The notes under the pieces: model-generated
Database searches by the model: none
The model's input: only the letters and a program-made list of their open reading frames with translations
What the model was told of the DNA's origin: nothing
Assembly: GCF_025564065.1 (NCBI RefSeq)
Contig: NZ_JAMGZK010000033.1
Location: 23,610 to 87,609, forward strand
Length of the DNA stretch: 64,000 nt
Origin: Silvania hatchlandensis
GTDB taxonomy: Bacteria; Pseudomonadota; Gammaproteobacteria; Enterobacterales; Enterobacteriaceae
Direction: 5' to 3'
Part shown: positions 44,949 through 56,223 of the stretch, piece after piece
How the letters are laid out: every line of letters starts with the position of its first letter
Numbering within the stretch: the first letter of the stretch is position 1
Translations under genes and position numbers: made by a program

Positions 44949-45277
44949 TGGCCTGCTTCAAAGTTTTACCTCTTCTGGCATTGCTTCACCCCGTAGGCTC
45001 TGGTATTTAAGCTGACAATTATTTTGATGCGCGAAATTAATCGGATCACGAAATCCGATGGCTGAATCGATTTTATGATTTGGTTCAAGTATTGCTTTCG
45101 CGGCATAATGTTTAATGTCGAACGAAACGTCAGCAGCCTGACATGCCAGCATCGGAATGCGTTTGACACAAGCTGCGCTATGTACCGTTAAGCCGGTGCT
45201 AACAATACAGGCTAAAGTCCAACCGCCAGGCTAGACTTTAGTTCCACAACACTAAACCAATAAGTTGGGGAAATACA
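44949..45277 (+). promoter_or_regulatory. ptsH-ptsI-crr control and leader region
   Basis: These 329 bp hold no gene. GCTGAATCGATTTT (45061-45074) fits the Cra (FruR) site known in E. coli ptsH. The AATTATTTTGATGCGCGAAA segment (45017-45036) resembles the CRP-dependent P0 area. Near the gene, CTAAAGTC (45212-45219) and GACTTTAG (45234-45241) form a perfect 8-bp inverted repeat with a 14-nt loop in the leader. Confidence 0.6.
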
Positions 45278-45535
45278 ATGTTCCAGCAAGAAGTTACCAT
45301 TACCGCTCCGAACGGTCTGCACACCCGCCCTGCTGCTCAGTTTGTTAAAGAAGCGAAAGGCTTCACTTCTGAGATCACTGTGACTTCCAACGGCAAAAGC
45401 GCAAGCGCGAAAAGCCTGTTCAAACTGCAGACTCTGGGCCTGACTCAGGGTACCGTTGTGACTATCTCCGCGGAAGGCGAAGACGAGCAGAAAGCAGTTG
45501 AGCATCTGGTTAAACTGATGGCTGAGCTCGAGTAA
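45278..45535 (+). CDS. ptsH: HPr, phosphocarrier protein of the PTS
   Basis: 85-residue cytoplasmic phosphocarrier that passes phosphate from Enzyme I to sugar-specific EIIA domains. The active histidine is H15 in [12 protein letters not shown]. Serine-46 region [10 protein letters not shown] (here [10 protein letters not shown]) is as in E. coli. GGGGAAA precedes ATG 45278. First gene of ptsH-ptsI-crr. Confidence 0.99.
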
Positions 45536-45579
45536 GTATCCGGGTTCTTTTTAATATCAGTCACAAGTAAGGTAGGGTT

Positions 45580-47307
45580 ATGATTTCAGGCATTTTAGCA
45601 TCCCCGGGTATCGCTTTCGGCAAAGCACTTCTGCTGAAGGAAGACGAGATCGTCATCGACCGGAAAAAGATTTCTGCCGATAAGGTTAGTCAGGAAGTTG
45701 AACGTTTTCTGAGCGGTCGTGCAAAAGCATCTGCGCAGTTGGAAACAATCAAGACTAAAGCCGGCGAAACTTTCGGTGAAGAAAAAGAAGCCATCTTCGA
45801 AGGCCACATCATGTTGCTCGAAGATGAGGAGCTGGAGCAGGAAATCATAGCCCTCATTAAAGATAAGAACATGACAGCCGACGCGGCTGCACATGAGATT
45901 ATCGAAGGTCAGGCTACGGCTCTGGAAGAGCTGGACGATGAATACCTGAAAGAGCGTGCGGCTGACGTACGTGACATCGGTAAGCGCCTGCTGCGCAACA
46001 TCCTCGGCCTGGCTATTATCGACCTGAGCTCCATTCAGGACGAAGTTATCCTGGTTGCTGCTGACCTGACCCCATCAGAAACCGCACAGCTGAACCTGAA
46101 CAAGGTGCTGGGTTTCATCACTGATGCGGGCGGCCGTACTTCCCACACCTCGATCATGGCGCGTTCACTGGAGCTGCCAGCCATCGTGGGAACCGGTAGC
46201 GTCACCGCTCAGGTTAAAAACAACGACTATCTGATTCTGGATGCCGTAAACAATCTGGTTTACGTCAATCCGACCAACGAAGAGATCGACAAGCTGCGTG
46301 CCGTTCAGGAGCAGGTTGCTTCTGAAAAAGCCGAACTGGCCAAACTGAAAGATCTGCCAGCGATTACGCTGGACGGCCATCAGGTTGAAGTCTGCGCCAA
46401 CATCGGTACCGTTCGTGACGTTGATGGCGCTGAGCGCAACGGCGCAGAAGGTGTCGGCCTGTACCGTACCGAATTCCTGTTCATGGATCGTGACGCCCTG
46501 CCAACCGAAGAAGAACAGTTTGCGGCGTATAAAGCCGTTGCTCTGGCTTGCGGCTCCCAGGCAGTTATCGTGCGTACCATGGATATCGGTGGCGACAAAG
46601 AGCTGCCGTACATGAACTTCCCGAAAGAAGAGAACCCGTTCCTGGGCTGGCGTGCAGTGCGTATCGCCATGGATCGTAAAGAGATCCTGCGTGACCAGGT
46701 CCGCGCTATTCTGCGTGCTTCCGCTTTCGGTAAACTGCGCATCATGTTCCCGATGATCATCTCTGTTGAAGAAGTGCGTGCACTGAAGAAAGAGATCGAA
46801 ATCTACAAACAGGAACTGCGTGACGAAGGTAAAGACTTTGACGAAACTATCGAAGTCGGCGTAATGGTGGAAACCCCTGCCGCGGCAACGATTGCCCGTC
46901 ATTTAGCCAAAGAAGTCGATTTCTTTAGTATTGGTACCAACGACTTAACCCAGTACACCCTGGCAGTTGACCGTGGTAATGATATGATTGCGCATCTCTA
47001 CCAGCCAATGTCCCCATCGGTACTGACGCTGATCAAGCAAGTTATTGATGCTTCTCATGCTGAAGGCAAATGGACAGGCATGTGTGGTGAGCTTGCAGGC
47101 GATGAACGTGCTACACTTCTGTTGCTGGGTATGGGTCTGGACGAATTCTCTATGAGCGCCATTTCCATCCCGCGCATTAAGAAGATTATCCGTAACACGA
47201 ACTTCGAAGATGCGAAGGTGTTAGCAGAGCAGGCTCTTGCTCAACCGACAACGGACGAGTTAATGACGCTGGTTAACAAGTTCATTGAAGAAAAAACAAT
47301 CTGCTAA
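45580..47307 (+). CDS. ptsI: Enzyme I of the PTS
   Basis: 575-residue cytoplasmic phosphotransferase that takes phosphate from PEP and gives it to HPr. The phospho-histidine motif [15 protein letters not shown] lies near residue 189. The C-terminal PEP-binding domain has [15 protein letters not shown], and the catalytic Cys lies in [11 protein letters not shown]. It follows ptsH by 44 nt and precedes crr by 40 nt. Confidence 0.99.
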   Translation: MISGILASPGIAFGKALLLKEDEIVIDRKKISADKVSQEVERFLSGRAKASAQLETIKTKAGETFGEEKEAIFEGHIMLLEDEELEQEIIALIKDKNMTADAAAHEIIEGQATALEELDDEYLKERAADVRDIGKRLLRNILGLAIIDLSSIQDEVILVAADLTPSETAQLNLNKVLGFITDAGGRTSHTSIMARSLELPAIVGTGSVTAQVKNNDYLILDAVNNLVYVNPTNEEIDKLRAVQEQVASEKAELAKLKDLPAITLDGHQVEVCANIGTVRDVDGAERNGAEGVGLYRTEFLFMDRDALPTEEEQFAAYKAVALACGSQAVIVRTMDIGGDKELPYMNFPKEENPFLGWRAVRIAMDRKEILRDQVRAILRASAFGKLRIMFPMIISVEEVRALKKEIEIYKQELRDEGKDFDETIEVGVMVETPAAATIARHLAKEVDFFSIGTNDLTQYTLAVDRGNDMIAHLYQPMSPSVLTLIKQVIDASHAEGKWTGMCGELAGDERATLLLLGMGLDEFSMSAISIPRIKKIIRNTNFEDAKVLAEQALAQPTTDELMTLVNKFIEEKTIC

Positions 47308-47347
47308 TCCACGAGATGCGGCCCAAATTACTGCTTAGGAGAAGATC

Positions 47348-47857
47348 ATGGGTTTGTTCGATAAACTGAAATCTCTGGTTTCTGATGATAAAAAAGACTC
47401 CGGAACTATTGAGATTATTGCTCCGCTTTCTGGCGAGATCGTCAACATTGAAGACGTGCCAGATGTAGTGTTTGCTGAGAAAATCGTTGGTGATGGCATT
47501 GCTATCAAACCAACCGGTAACAAAATGGTTGCACCGGTTGACGGCACAATTGGTAAAATTTTTGAAACCAACCATGCATTCTCTATCGAATCCGATAGCG
47601 GTATTGAGCTGTTCGTTCACTTCGGTATCGACACTGTCGAGCTGAAAGGCGAAGGCTTCAAGCGTATCGCTGAAGAAGGCCAGCGTGTGAAAGTTGGCGA
47701 CCCGGTCATTGAATTCGATCTGCCACTGCTGGAAGAGAAAGCCAAGTCTACCCTGACGCCGGTTGTTATCTCCAACATGGACGAAATCAAAGAGCTGATC
47801 AAACTGTCTGGCAGCGTCACTGTGGGTGAAACCCCGGTTATTCGCATCAAGAAGTAA
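47348..47857 (+). CDS. crr: EIIA-Glc (Crr)
   Basis: 169-residue glucose-specific EIIA that also controls adenylate cyclase and inducer exclusion. The two active-site histidines are H76 (TNHAF) and H91 (LFVHFGIDT, the phospho-acceptor; 90 without Met). The N-terminal amphipathic [12 protein letters not shown] segment for membrane contact is conserved. AGGAGAA precedes ATG 47348. Last gene of the pts operon. Confidence 0.99.
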   Translation: MGLFDKLKSLVSDDKKDSGTIEIIAPLSGEIVNIEDVPDVVFAEKIVGDGIAIKPTGNKMVAPVDGTIGKIFETNHAFSIESDSGIELFVHFGIDTVELKGEGFKRIAEEGQRVKVGDPVIEFDLPLLEEKAKSTLTPVVISNMDEIKELIKLSGSVTVGETPVIRIKK

Positions 47858-47871
47858 TTCTTGCCGCACAG

Positions 47872-47899
47872 AAAAATGGCGCCTTCGGGCGCCATTTTT
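47872..47899. terminator. Bidirectional terminator between crr and pdxK
   Basis: AAAAATGGCGCC/GGCGCCATTTTT around a TTCG-type loop; convergent genes on both sides. Confidence 0.9.
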
Positions 47900-47904
47900 G
47901 TTTG

Positions 47905-48741
47905 TCAGGCCGGTAGCACCAGCTCGTCGTAACCCTTTTCCTGGGTGTACTTCATCACCTGCGTTACCCGATCCCCCGCGCGCGCTATCGCCGCCGCTAC
48001 GTTTTCGCCCTGCACCAGCGCGCTCGCCAGCTCGGAACAGAACAGATCGCCCGTGCCTTTCAGGTCGGTCTTAATGCGCGGATGCGCGCTTACCGTCACG
48101 TTGTCATGAGACACCAGCACCACATGGATGCTGTCAGCGTCGCCTTCAACCGGCGCGCTGGTGATGGCCACCCATTGCAGCGTCTGCGAAAGCAGCCCTT
48201 TCGCGGCCGCCACGGCGCTGGCGATGTCCCGACACGGCTGGCCGCTTAACACTTCCAGCTCAAACACATTCGGGGTAATTCCCTGCGCCAGCGGCAGCAG
48301 GTGCTGACAATAGGCGTCGGGGATTTCCGGCTTCACGTAGATGCCGCTGTCGGTATCACCGATAACCGGATCGACCAGCACCAGCAGTTCCGGATGCCGT
48401 TGCTTGATGGCCTTCAGCCACTGGGCAAGGATTACAATCTGGCTGGCGCTGCCCATGTACCCGGTAGTGACTGCTTTCAGCTGGCGCAAAACGTCGCGCT
48501 CTTCAAGCGCCTTCAGGTAGCCGCTGAACCACTCATCGGGGATCACTCCGCCATAGAAGGTGTCATAGTGCGGGGTATTACTGAACAGTACCGTCGGTAC
48601 CGCCGTCACGTTCAGATGATGCTGACGAATATTAGGCACCGCGATGCTGTTGCCAACGCTGCCGTAGACCACCTGCGATTGCACTGCCACAATGTCGGTC
48701 TGCTGCGCCCGGGTTTTGTCCCGGAATAAGATCATGTCCAT
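47905..48741 (-). CDS. pdxK: PdxK, pyridoxine/pyridoxal/pyridoxamine kinase
   Basis: Vitamin B6 kinase of 278 residues (E. coli 283) of the ribokinase superfamily. It matches PdxK at [45 protein letters not shown] and the anion-hole block [14 protein letters not shown] near residue 220. It lies 5 nt after cysM and is probably co-transcribed with it. E. coli yfeK and yfeS, normally between them, are missing. Confidence 0.95.
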   Translation of the reverse strand: MDMILFRDKTRAQQTDIVAVQSQVVYGSVGNSIAVPNIRQHHLNVTAVPTVLFSNTPHYDTFYGGVIPDEWFSGYLKALEERDVLRQLKAVTTGYMGSASQIVILAQWLKAIKQRHPELLVLVDPVIGDTDSGIYVKPEIPDAYCQHLLPLAQGITPNVFELEVLSGQPCRDIASAVAAAKGLLSQTLQWVAITSAPVEGDADSIHVVLVSHDNVTVSAHPRIKTDLKGTGDLFCSELASALVQGENVAAAIARAGDRVTQVMKYTQEKGYDELVLPA

Positions 48742-48746
48742 CGTGT

Positions 48747-49658
48747 TTAAATCCCTGCGCCCTGCGCATAGCTCTCTTCACCAAACACGCCGGTAGAGAG
48801 ATAGCGATCGCCGCGATCGCAAACGATCGCCACTATCACAGCCCCCGGTGATGTCGCGGCAAGCCGCAGCGCACCGGCTACCGCACCGCCGGAGCTGACG
48901 CCGCAAAAGATACCTTCCCGCACCGCCAGCTCACGCATGGTATTTTCCGCCTCGCGCTGATGAATATCCAGTACCTGGTCAACCAATGAGGCATTGAAAA
49001 TTCCCGGCATATACTCCGCAGGCCAGCGGCGAATACCCGGGATGCTGCTGCCCTCTTCCGGTTGCAGGCCGACGATGCTCACCGCTTTATCCTGCTCGCG
49101 CAGAAAACGGGAGACCCCGGTAATGGTGCCGGTCGTCCCCATACTGGAGACAAAATGGGTGATCCTTCCTGCGGTCTGCTGCCAGATTTCCGGGCCGGTG
49201 GTGGTGTAATGGGCGAGCGGGTTATCGGGGTTGTTAAACTGATCCAGCAGTTTGCCTTCACCCCGGTTGGCCATCTCCAGCCCCAGGTCGCGGGCCCCTT
49301 CCATGCCCAGCTCTTTACTCACCAGAATTAACTCTGCACCGTAGGCCAGCATCGCGGCGCGACGCTCCTGGCTCATGTTGTCCGGCATCAGCAACTTCAT
49401 GCGATAGCCTTTCAGCGCGGCGATCATTGCCAGCGCGATACCGGTGTTGCCGCTGGTGGCTTCGATCAGCACGTCGCCGGGCTGGATTTCGCCGCGTTTT
49501 TCTGCCTGTACAATCATCGACAGTGCGGCGCGGTCTTTGACCGATCCCGCCGGATTATTGCCTTCCAGTTTGACCCAGATTTCGCTGCCGTTGTCCGGCC
49601 CGATGCGTTGTAATTTGATGAGCGGGGTATTACCGATGGTTTGTTCGAGTGTGTTCAC
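48747..49658 (-). CDS. cysM: CysM, O-acetylserine sulfhydrylase B
   Basis: PLP enzyme of 303 residues that can use thiosulfate (making S-sulfocysteine) as well as sulfide. PLP lysine in [12 protein letters not shown] near residue 41; loops [11 protein letters not shown] and [15 protein letters not shown]. It is the last gene of the cysPTWAM cluster, but a REP pair of about 71 bp separates it from cysA. Confidence 0.97.
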   Translation of the reverse strand: MNTLEQTIGNTPLIKLQRIGPDNGSEIWVKLEGNNPAGSVKDRAALSMIVQAEKRGEIQPGDVLIEATSGNTGIALAMIAALKGYRMKLLMPDNMSQERRAAMLAYGAELILVSKELGMEGARDLGLEMANRGEGKLLDQFNNPDNPLAHYTTTGPEIWQQTAGRITHFVSSMGTTGTITGVSRFLREQDKAVSIVGLQPEEGSSIPGIRRWPAEYMPGIFNASLVDQVLDIHQREAENTMRELAVREGIFCGVSSGGAVAGALRLAATSPGAVIVAIVCDRGDRYLSTGVFGEESYAQGAGI

Positions 49659-49678
49659 GATCGCTGTCCAATAAAAAA

Positions 49679-49749
49679 CCCGGTGGCGCTATGCTTACCG
49701 GGCCTACATCCGTGCTTTGGTAGGCCCGGTAAGCGTAGCGCCACCGGGC
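49679..49749. repeat. REP pair (BIME) between cysA and cysM
   Basis: Two facing REP units: CCCGGTGGCGCTATGCTTAC and CGGGCCTAC, then the inverse copy GTAGGCCCGGTAAGCGTAGC and GCCACCGGG. They can fold into one long hairpin on the operon transcript. Confidence 0.93.
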
Positions 49750-49771
49750 GATAAACATACCGATTAACCTA

Positions 49772-50866
49772 TCAGGCTGACTCCGCCAGAGCAAGAACCC
49801 CTGGCGTCTCGATGCGATCCTTGTCGTGATAAATGCGAGCGTGCTGCAGGCCGACAAAAAGGCGCTCGCCGCGGTGCGGTGGCTCGTCGTCACGCATCAC
49901 CACAGTCAGCGGTTCGTTGTACCAGCCCAGCGGCTGGACCACCAGGTGGGTGTAATGTCCTTTCGGGCTGGCTTCCAGCACCTGGACTGGCAGCGGCGAA
50001 TCGAGGCTGGTACGGCGGCTGACGTCCACTTCCCACGGACGCAGGAACAGATCGACCGGGCCCTGATACGCAGGGGTGTAGCCCAGCGGCCAGCGGTGGG
50101 CACCTACGTGGAACTGACCGCCGCGAATGTTGCCGTGCAGACGGTTCACTTCCCCCATAAATTCGAGCACAAAGCGGGTGGCCGGTTCACGCCACAGCTG
50201 TTCTGGCTCGTCAACCTGCTCAATGTTCCCCTGGCTCATCACCACCACCCGGTCGGCCACTTCCATCGCCTCTTCCTGATCGTGGGTAACGAAGACGCTG
50301 GTGAACTTAAGTTCTTCATGCAGCTGACGCAGCCAGCGGCGCAGCTCTTTACGCACCTGCGCATCCAGCGCACCAAAAGGTTCATCCAGCAGCAGGATCT
50401 GCGGCTCAACCGCCAGGGCGCGAGCCAGCGCCACGCGCTGTTTCTGCCCGCCGGAAAGCTGGGCCGGGAAACGGTCCGCCAGGTGTGCCAGCTGTACCAT
50501 CTCCAGCAGTTTGGTCACTTTCGCTTTGATAGTTGCCGCATCCGGGCGTTCGCGACGCGGCAGCACCGTCAGGCCAAACGCGATGTTGTCGAACACCGTC
50601 ATATGGCGGAACAGGGCGTAGTGCTGGAACACAAAGCCCACTTTGCGATCGCGCGCGTGCAGGCGGCTGACGTCGGTGCCGTGGAAGCGAATGTGCCCGC
50701 TGGTCTGATGCTCCAGACCGGCGATAATACGCAGCAGCGTGGTTTTACCGGAGCCGGACGGCCCCAGCAGCGCCACCATTTGTCCGGAGGGGATATCCAG
50801 CGAGATATCATTCAGCACCTGGGTGCGACCAAAGGACTTCTTAATATTGGCAATCTCAATGCTCAT
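49772..50866 (-). CDS. cysA: CysA, sulfate/thiosulfate ABC transporter ATPase
   Basis: ATPase of 364 residues (E. coli 365). Walker [10 protein letters not shown] near 36-44, signature [15 protein letters not shown], Walker [13 protein letters not shown] and switch H in [12 protein letters not shown]-terminal TOBE-like regulatory domain follows. It overlaps cysW by 11 bp. Sulfate and thiosulfate import. Confidence 0.97.
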   Translation of the reverse strand: MSIEIANIKKSFGRTQVLNDISLDIPSGQMVALLGPSGSGKTTLLRIIAGLEHQTSGHIRFHGTDVSRLHARDRKVGFVFQHYALFRHMTVFDNIAFGLTVLPRRERPDAATIKAKVTKLLEMVQLAHLADRFPAQLSGGQKQRVALARALAVEPQILLLDEPFGALDAQVRKELRRWLRQLHEELKFTSVFVTHDQEEAMEVADRVVVMSQGNIEQVDEPEQLWREPATRFVLEFMGEVNRLHGNIRGGQFHVGAHRWPLGYTPAYQGPVDLFLRPWEVDVSRRTSLDSPLPVQVLEASPKGHYTHLVVQPLGWYNEPLTVVMRDDEPPHRGERLFVGLQHARIYHDKDRIETPGVLALAESA

Positions 50867-51731
50867 GATTTCCCTCCTGATGCTGACGTTTTTCCTGATT
50901 CTCTAAACGCCACTGCACCACACTCTTTAAAAACAGGGTCAATATTGCCATCAGCGTCAACAGCGCTGCGGCGGTAAAGGAGCCGACGGTATTGTAGTCC
51001 TGCTCCAGTAATTCAATTTGTAATGGCAGCGACAGCGTTTCGCCGCGGATAGAACCCGACACCACCGATACCGCGCCAAACTCGCCAATCGCGCGGGCGT
51101 TGGTCAGCACCACGCCGTACAGCAGCGCCCAGCGAATGTTCGGCAACGTTACGCGGCGGAACATCTGCCAGCCCGATGCGCCCAGCAGCACGGCGGCTTC
51201 GTCTTCATGGCTGCCCTGGCTCAGCATCACCGGCACCAGTTCGCGCACCACAAACGGACAGGTGACGAAAATGGTTACCAGCACCATGCCTGGCCAGGCA
51301 AACATGATCTGCAGGTTATGTTCATCCAGCCAGCCGCCCAGCGGGCCGTTGGAGCCGTAGAACAGCAGATACACCAGACCGGCGACCACCGGCGACACCG
51401 CGAACGGAATATCCAGCAGGGTCAGCAGCAGCTGGCGTCCTGGGAAGTTAAAGCGCGTTACCAGCCAGGCCAGCAGCGTACCAAACACCAGGTTTACCGG
51501 CACGGTAATCAGGGCAATCATCACCGTCAGCCAGATGGCATGCAGCATGTCCGGGTCGGCCAGGTTTTGCAGCGCAGGCATAATACCTTTACTGAAGGCC
51601 TGCACGAAGATGTACACCATCGGCACGACAAGAATAAAAATCGAGACCAGCACACCCGTGCCAATCAGAAACCATTTACCCCAGTTAATGCGGGGGGCGT
51701 CGTAGCGTTTCAACTGAGTAACTTCCGCCAT
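50856..51731 (-). CDS. cysW: CysW, sulfate/thiosulfate permease subunit
   Basis: Inner-membrane permease of 291 residues with six predicted membrane segments. The EAA-type coupling motif ([22 protein letters not shown]) near 190-210 contacts CysA. It overlaps both neighbours (11 bp with cysA, 1 bp with cysT), so the genes are translationally coupled. Confidence 0.96.
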   Translation of the reverse strand: MAEVTQLKRYDAPRINWGKWFLIGTGVLVSIFILVVPMVYIFVQAFSKGIMPALQNLADPDMLHAIWLTVMIALITVPVNLVFGTLLAWLVTRFNFPGRQLLLTLLDIPFAVSPVVAGLVYLLFYGSNGPLGGWLDEHNLQIMFAWPGMVLVTIFVTCPFVVRELVPVMLSQGSHEDEAAVLLGASGWQMFRRVTLPNIRWALLYGVVLTNARAIGEFGAVSVVSGSIRGETLSLPLQIELLEQDYNTVGSFTAAALLTLMAILTLFLKSVVQWRLENQEKRQHQEGNHEH

Positions 51732-52564
51732 TAGTGACCTACCACGCGTCGACCAAAGCGACTTTGCAGAGTGTTAATCGAGAACAGCAGCAGCAGCGAG
51801 GCGGCCAGAATCACCGAGGCAATCGCGCTGGCGGCCGGATAGTCAAACTCCTGCAGGCGGACAAAAATCATCAGCGAGGTGACTTCGGTTTTCCACGCGA
51901 TGTTGCCGGCGATAAAAATCACCGCGCCAAACTCACCGAGGCTACGGGTGAACGACAGCGCGATGCCAGCCAGCAGCGCCGGAGACAGTTCAGGCAGCAC
52001 CACTTTGCGAAAACTCTGCAAACGGGTTGCACCCAGCGTTTCCGCCGCTTCTTCGTATTCCGGGCCTAACTCTTCCAGCACCGGCTGCACGGTACGCACC
52101 ACAAACGGGATGCTGGTAAAGGCCATTGCTACTGCGATACCCAGCCAGGTGTAGGTCACTTTAATGTCGAACTGTGCCAGCCACTCGCCGTAAAAGCCGT
52201 TCACCGAGAACAGCGAGGCCAGCGTTAAGCCCGCCACCGCCGTCGGCAGGGCGAAGGGTAAATCGATCAGCGCATCCAGCAGCGTGCGGCCCGGAAAGCG
52301 ATAGCGGGTTAAGATCCACGCCATCAGCAAGCCAAACACGCCGTTGAAGATCGAGGCAACAAACGCCGACAGCAGCGTCACTTTATAAGCCGCCACCACC
52401 TGCGGATTGCTGATCACTTCCCAGTACTGGGACCAGCTCATCTCAGAGAGCTGAACCACCAGCGCGCTGAGCGGTAACAATAAAATCAGACAGACGAACA
52501 GCAGGCTGGTCCCGAGGCTTAAGGTAAAGCCCGGCAGCACACGTCTGGAGGACACTGCAAACAT
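51731..52564 (-). CDS. cysU: CysT (CysU), sulfate/thiosulfate permease subunit
   Basis: Inner-membrane permease of 277 residues with six predicted membrane segments and an EAA motif (EYEEAAETLGATRLQSFRKVVLP). It pairs with CysW. The start codon shares one base with the cysP stop. Confidence 0.96.
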   Translation of the reverse strand: MFAVSSRRVLPGFTLSLGTSLLFVCLILLLPLSALVVQLSEMSWSQYWEVISNPQVVAAYKVTLLSAFVASIFNGVFGLLMAWILTRYRFPGRTLLDALIDLPFALPTAVAGLTLASLFSVNGFYGEWLAQFDIKVTYTWLGIAVAMAFTSIPFVVRTVQPVLEELGPEYEEAAETLGATRLQSFRKVVLPELSPALLAGIALSFTRSLGEFGAVIFIAGNIAWKTEVTSLMIFVRLQEFDYPAASAIASVILAASLLLLFSINTLQSRFGRRVVGH

Positions 52565-53577
52565 TACTTACGCCCCGTCGCCAACAGTTTGTCGAACTCA
52601 CCGCCGCTGATAAAGTGGGTTTTCATCACCTCAGGCCAGGAGCCGAACTGGTCTTCCACGCGGAACAGATCGGTCTGCGGGAATTTGTCTTTCAGTTTGT
52701 TCATCACCTCCGGGTTATTCACCCGGTAGTAGTAATCGGTAATGATGGTCTGTGCCTGCGGGCTGTAGAGATAGTTCAGGTACGCCTTCGCCGCCTTCTC
52801 TGTGCCATTGGCCTGCACGTTTTTATCGACCCACGCGACCGGGAATTCAGCGAGGATGTTGGTTTTCGGGATCACCACCTCAAAGCCCTGCGCTTCATAC
52901 TGCTTGCGGATGTTGTTCACTTCCGATTCGAAGCTGATCAACACGTCGCCCAGACCACGTTCTGCGAAGGTGGTGGTGGCACCACGACCGCCGGTATCAA
53001 ACACTTCGACGTTTTTCAGGAACTGGGTCATGAACTGTTCAGTTTTGGCTTTATCGCCGCCGTCCGCTTTATCTGCTGCACCCCAGGCGGCGAGATAGGT
53101 ATAACGCGCGTTGCCGGAGGTTTTCGGGTTCGGGAAAATCAGCTTCACGTCGGAACGCACGAGGTCATTCCAGTCGTGGATATTTTTTGGATTCCCCTTA
53201 CGCACCAGGAAGCCCATCGTGGAGTAGAACGGCGAGCTGTTATTCGGCAAGCGGCTCTGCCAGTCGGCCGGGAGCAGCTTACCTTTGTCATGCAGGATCT
53301 GCACGTCGGTAATCTGGTTATAGGTGACAACGTCGGCTTTCAGCCCCTGCAAAATCGCCAGCGCCTGCTTCGAGGAACCCGCATGCGATTGCTTGATGGT
53401 CAGCTTGTCGCCGTTGTTATCTTTCGCCCACTGCTGTTCAAACGGCGGGTTAAGGGCGGTAAACAGCTCGCGAGAGACATCGTAAGAGCTGTTGAGCAGC
53501 TCCGTTGCCTGCGCCTGCGCCACCAGCAGCAAACCCGCCAGCGCCAGAGTTCCTTTTTTCAGTACAGTAACGGCCAT
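52564..53577 (-). CDS. cysP: CysP, thiosulfate/sulfate-binding periplasmic protein
   Basis: Periplasmic solute-binding protein of 337 residues (E. coli 338). Signal peptide at residues 1-25 ends in AQAQA, before [19 protein letters not shown] lies 6 nt before ATG 53577. It heads the cysPTWA(M) operon; E. coli needs CysB plus acetylserine, and the AT-rich 53578-53660 should contain that control region. E. coli ucpA, normally upstream, is absent. Confidence 0.97.
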   Translation of the reverse strand: MAVTVLKKGTLALAGLLLVAQAQATELLNSSYDVSRELFTALNPPFEQQWAKDNNGDKLTIKQSHAGSSKQALAILQGLKADVVTYNQITDVQILHDKGKLLPADWQSRLPNNSSPFYSTMGFLVRKGNPKNIHDWNDLVRSDVKLIFPNPKTSGNARYTYLAAWGAADKADGGDKAKTEQFMTQFLKNVEVFDTGGRGATTTFAERGLGDVLISFESEVNNIRKQYEAQGFEVVIPKTNILAEFPVAWVDKNVQANGTEKAAKAYLNYLYSPQAQTIITDYYYRVNNPEVMNKLKDKFPQTDLFRVEDQFGSWPEVMKTHFISGGEFDKLLATGRK

Positions 53578-53698
53578 TGCGCACCCTTATAGATGTGATG
53601 TTTTTCTTAGGGTCATCATATTTATAACGAGTACTAAAGGAGTAACGGTTTTATATACCGTTTGGTGATTTGGAAGCAGAAAAGGGAATAAGCATTAT

Positions 53699-53725
53699 CC
53701 CCTCTCCCCTTTCGGGAGAGGGGGC
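53699..53725. repeat. GC-rich hairpin after yfeX
   Basis: CCCCTCTCCC/GGGAGAGGGG around a TTTCG-type loop. It lies just beyond the yfeX stop on the minus strand, with no clear T-run. It resembles the CCCTC-rich intergenic hairpins at 58209 and 63817. Confidence 0.7.
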
Positions 53726-53729
53726 ACTC

Positions 53730-54629
53730 TTACAGCGCCAGCAGACGCTCAACGGATGGGGCAAAGTAATAGCCGCCGGTCACCGGTTTGGTGAAGCGCA
53801 GCATCGCGTCGCGCTTGCCGTCGGTGTCGCCAAACATGCTCAGCAGCTGCTGTTCAATGTTATACAGGCGCGCGCAGTAAGCGCAGAAGTACAAGCCGTG
53901 GGTGCCGCTGGCGGTGCCGTACGGCAGGCTCTGGCGGACAATCTTCAGCCCTTTGCCGTCTTCTTTCAGATCCACACGGCTCAGGTGCGAGGTCACCGGG
54001 CGTTCGTCGCCGTCGATCTCTTCATTGGCCTCTTTAGTGCGGCCAATCATCATCTCCTGATCCTGCACGCTCATGCGGTTCAGCTGCTTAAGGTTGTGCT
54101 CCCAGCGCTGGACGAACACGTAGCTGCCGCCCGCATCCACGCCGTCCTGAATCACCGCTACCGCGCGACGTGTCTCATCGCCTGCCGGGTTTTCGGTGCC
54201 GTCGACAAAGCCGCTCAGGTCCCTGTCTTCCACCCAGCGGAAGCCGTGGGTCTCTTCCTGCACCTCAATGCTGTCGCCGAACGCAGCCAGCGCCGCCTGG
54301 GCAATGGAAAAATTCACGTCGTGACGCAATGAGAGAATGTGGATCAGCACGTCATGCTGGGTGGCCGGAGCCAGACCTTTCCCATAGGGGATAAAGTCTT
54401 TCAGCTCGGCAGCCCCTTCGCCGCCGCTCAGCTGATGCCAGACGGTATGACCAAACGCCACCGCCGCACCGCAGTTGGCATCCGGGAATTTGGCCTGAAA
54501 GGTTGCCAGTTTATCGATAAAAATTTTGCTGGCCGCACGCAGGGCATCCACATCCCCTTTTACGCGGGCTTCGATCCAAATCGCCGCGCGGCAATGTTCT
54601 GGCAAAATGCCACTCTGAACCTGAGACAT
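53730..54629 (-). CDS. yfeX: YfeX, Dyp-type heme peroxidase
   Basis: Cytoplasmic Dyp-type peroxidase of 299 residues (same as E. coli). I chose ATG 54629 ([12 protein letters not shown]), preceded by GGAGGAG; the extension to 54656 enters a terminator. The family motif GFVDGTENP holds the distal Asp near residue 143, and the proximal heme His and Arg lie in the conserved ETSHL-like [10 protein letters not shown] region. Porphyrinogen oxidation and debated heme-iron release have been reported for YfeX. Confidence 0.94.
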   Translation of the reverse strand: MSQVQSGILPEHCRAAIWIEARVKGDVDALRAASKIFIDKLATFQAKFPDANCGAAVAFGHTVWHQLSGGEGAAELKDFIPYGKGLAPATQHDVLIHILSLRHDVNFSIAQAALAAFGDSIEVQEETHGFRWVEDRDLSGFVDGTENPAGDETRRAVAVIQDGVDAGGSYVFVQRWEHNLKQLNRMSVQDQEMMIGRTKEANEEIDGDERPVTSHLSRVDLKEDGKGLKIVRQSLPYGTASGTHGLYFCAYCARLYNIEQQLLSMFGDTDGKRDAMLRFTKPVTGGYYFAPSVERLLAL

Positions 54630-54640
54630 CGCTCCTCCTG

Positions 54641-54668
54641 AAAAAAAAGATGCCACGACAGCGTGGCA
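54641..54668 (-). terminator. Terminator of yfeY
   Basis: Stem TGCCACG/CGTGGCA with an ACAG loop; on the minus strand it is followed by TCTTTTTTTT. It ends only 12 nt before the yfeX start. Confidence 0.85.
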
Positions 54669-54723
54669 TTGTTGGCGGCGATTATACCCGTTTTTTCAGC
54701 AGGGCAGCTTGTTCAGGCGCAAT

Positions 54724-55299
54724 TTACTGCTGCCAGATAATTTTGCTGACTTCCCAGTTTTTCAGCGCGTCGTCAGACGGCATTAACCCTTGTGGACCGC
54801 TCCAGCTGCCGCTAAACAGATAGCTGATGTGCTGACTACCTTCAGCCTTACACTCTACCGCGGCACCCTCATCTGCCGGGGCGCTGACGCAGTTGCCGTA
54901 GGCTTTTTGATACAGGTCGCTGAACGGGGTGCCAATTTTGACGCCACTGTCGGTTTCGATGTCGCTGTCCAGCACCTCGATGCGGCTGATGCTGTTTTTA
55001 TCGCCGTTGATCACCAGCGCCAGCTGGTCGTCCTTCAACGCTTCGAAATAGTGAACGATGTTGCCGTTCTGGGTTTTCATACCGCTGCGCAGGCGATAGT
55101 CGCCGCTCAGCTCAGACGAAATGGCCTCTTGCTCCAGCGGGGTGGCGGCCGTGAGATTGCCCACGCCCTGTTCTGTCACTTCGGTGGACGCGCCAAACCA
55201 GTTCCAGGGATAAGCCGCAGACCAGTTCACGGCAGAGAGCGTTGAACAGCCGGTTAAAACAAGGGGAAACGCGCATAACAGTAAACGCAGCGATTTCAT
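54724..55299 (-). CDS. yfeY: YfeY, DUF1131 lipoprotein
   Basis: Predicted outer-membrane-type lipoprotein of 191 residues: signal MKSLRLLLCAFPLVLTGC with lipobox LTGC, cysteine 18 to be lipidated, followed by STLS. Function unknown; E. coli yfeY is reported in the sigma-E regulon. I could not find a convincing sigma-E promoter with correct spacing here. Confidence 0.9.
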   Translation of the reverse strand: MKSLRLLLCAFPLVLTGCSTLSAVNWSAAYPWNWFGASTEVTEQGVGNLTAATPLEQEAISSELSGDYRLRSGMKTQNGNIVHYFEALKDDQLALVINGDKNSISRIEVLDSDIETDSGVKIGTPFSDLYQKAYGNCVSAPADEGAAVECKAEGSQHISYLFSGSWSGPQGLMPSDDALKNWEVSKIIWQQ

Positions 55300-55361
55300 C
55301 GGGAGTTCCTTTCTGGTTAATTCGACGCTTGTTGGAGTTCAGCATCGCTAAAAAGTGCCGT

Positions 55362-55817
55362 TTAATCTTGCTCTGGCGTAAAACAGGCGCGCAAACGGGG
55401 ATGGGTCAACAGCCACAACAGCGCCACGATATCGGCCACCACCAGCGTGATACCGATGCCGCTTAGCGCCTCGCCGTTCAGCCACAGCAGCGGCTGCCAG
55501 AAGAGCAGAATAAGCTGAGCCAGGATCAGCAGCCAGCGCAGCGCCTGCCACAGGTGCGGCACAAGATGACGCCGCCCGCTGAGTAAGAACGCCAGTACCG
55601 CCGGCAGCCCCGGCAGCAGCCCAATCCAGAAGTTATCGTGATCGGGATAAAACAGATTCAGCAGGGTATTGCCCTGATCGCGTGAGGCACCCGCCACCAC
55701 GAACACCACCCAGGTGCGCGCCTGCAGCAGCAAAACGCACCAGAACAGAAACGGCAGGCGCACCCGGCCCTGGCTGTCATAATCGCCGGGGTGGAATTCA
55801 GTACTCTTCATCTTCAA
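55362..55817 (-). CDS. yfeZ: YfeZ, small inner-membrane protein
   Basis: 151-residue membrane protein with four hydrophobic segments (about 22-42, 53-75, 85-110, 118-140). The N-terminus [20 protein letters not shown] is polar. The function is unknown. It overlaps the end of ypeA by 20 bp, so the two are translationally coupled. Confidence 0.88.
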   Translation of the reverse strand: MKMKSTEFHPGDYDSQGRVRLPFLFWCVLLLQARTWVVFVVAGASRDQGNTLLNLFYPDHDNFWIGLLPGLPAVLAFLLSGRRHLVPHLWQALRWLLILAQLILLFWQPLLWLNGEALSGIGITLVVADIVALLWLLTHPRLRACFTPEQD

Positions 55818-56223
55818 TCAGGCGTTTGCCCAGCGTGATGACGTCCGCGGGTTCATAGTTGAGGCGCTCGTACATGCCCATCACTACCTCATTCTCTTCG
55901 CGCACCATGATCTGAATTTTTGGGCAACCGCGGGCAATCAGCTTCTTTTCCAGACGATTGAGCAGCGCATTAGCAATGCCGCGTCCGCGATATTCCGGGT
56001 GAACGCCGAGGTAATAGGCCGAGCCGCGATGACCGTCATAACCGCCCATCACGGTGCCCACCACTTCACCGTTCACTTCTGCCACCAGAAACAGGCTGAC
56101 GTCATGATTCACTTTCCGTTCGATGTCCATTTCCGGATCGTTCCACGGGCGCAGGAGATCGCAGCGCTCCCAAAGGGTGATGACCTCTTCGAAGTCTGAC
56201 TGGCGAAAAACGCGTATCTCCAT
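55798..56223 (-). CDS. ypeA: YpeA, GNAT-family acetyltransferase
   Basis: 141-residue GNAT protein resembling E. coli YpeA and the RimI group. Acetyl-CoA motif A is visible in [22 protein letters not shown] (near residues 70-90). The C-terminus ends with [18 protein letters not shown]. The acceptor substrate is unknown. It is divergent from amiA. Confidence 0.93.
   Translation of the reverse strand: MEIRVFRQSDFEEVITLWERCDLLRPWNDPEMDIERKVNHDVSLFLVAEVNGEVVGTVMGGYDGHRGSAYYLGVHPEYRGRGIANALLNRLEKKLIARGCPKIQIMVREENEVVMGMYERLNYEPADVITLGKRLIEDEEY

Noticed and set aside
55300..55361. Sigma-E promoter for yfeY
   Set aside because: TGAACT-like and TCGAA-like boxes are present but separated by only about 10 bp, which is too short.
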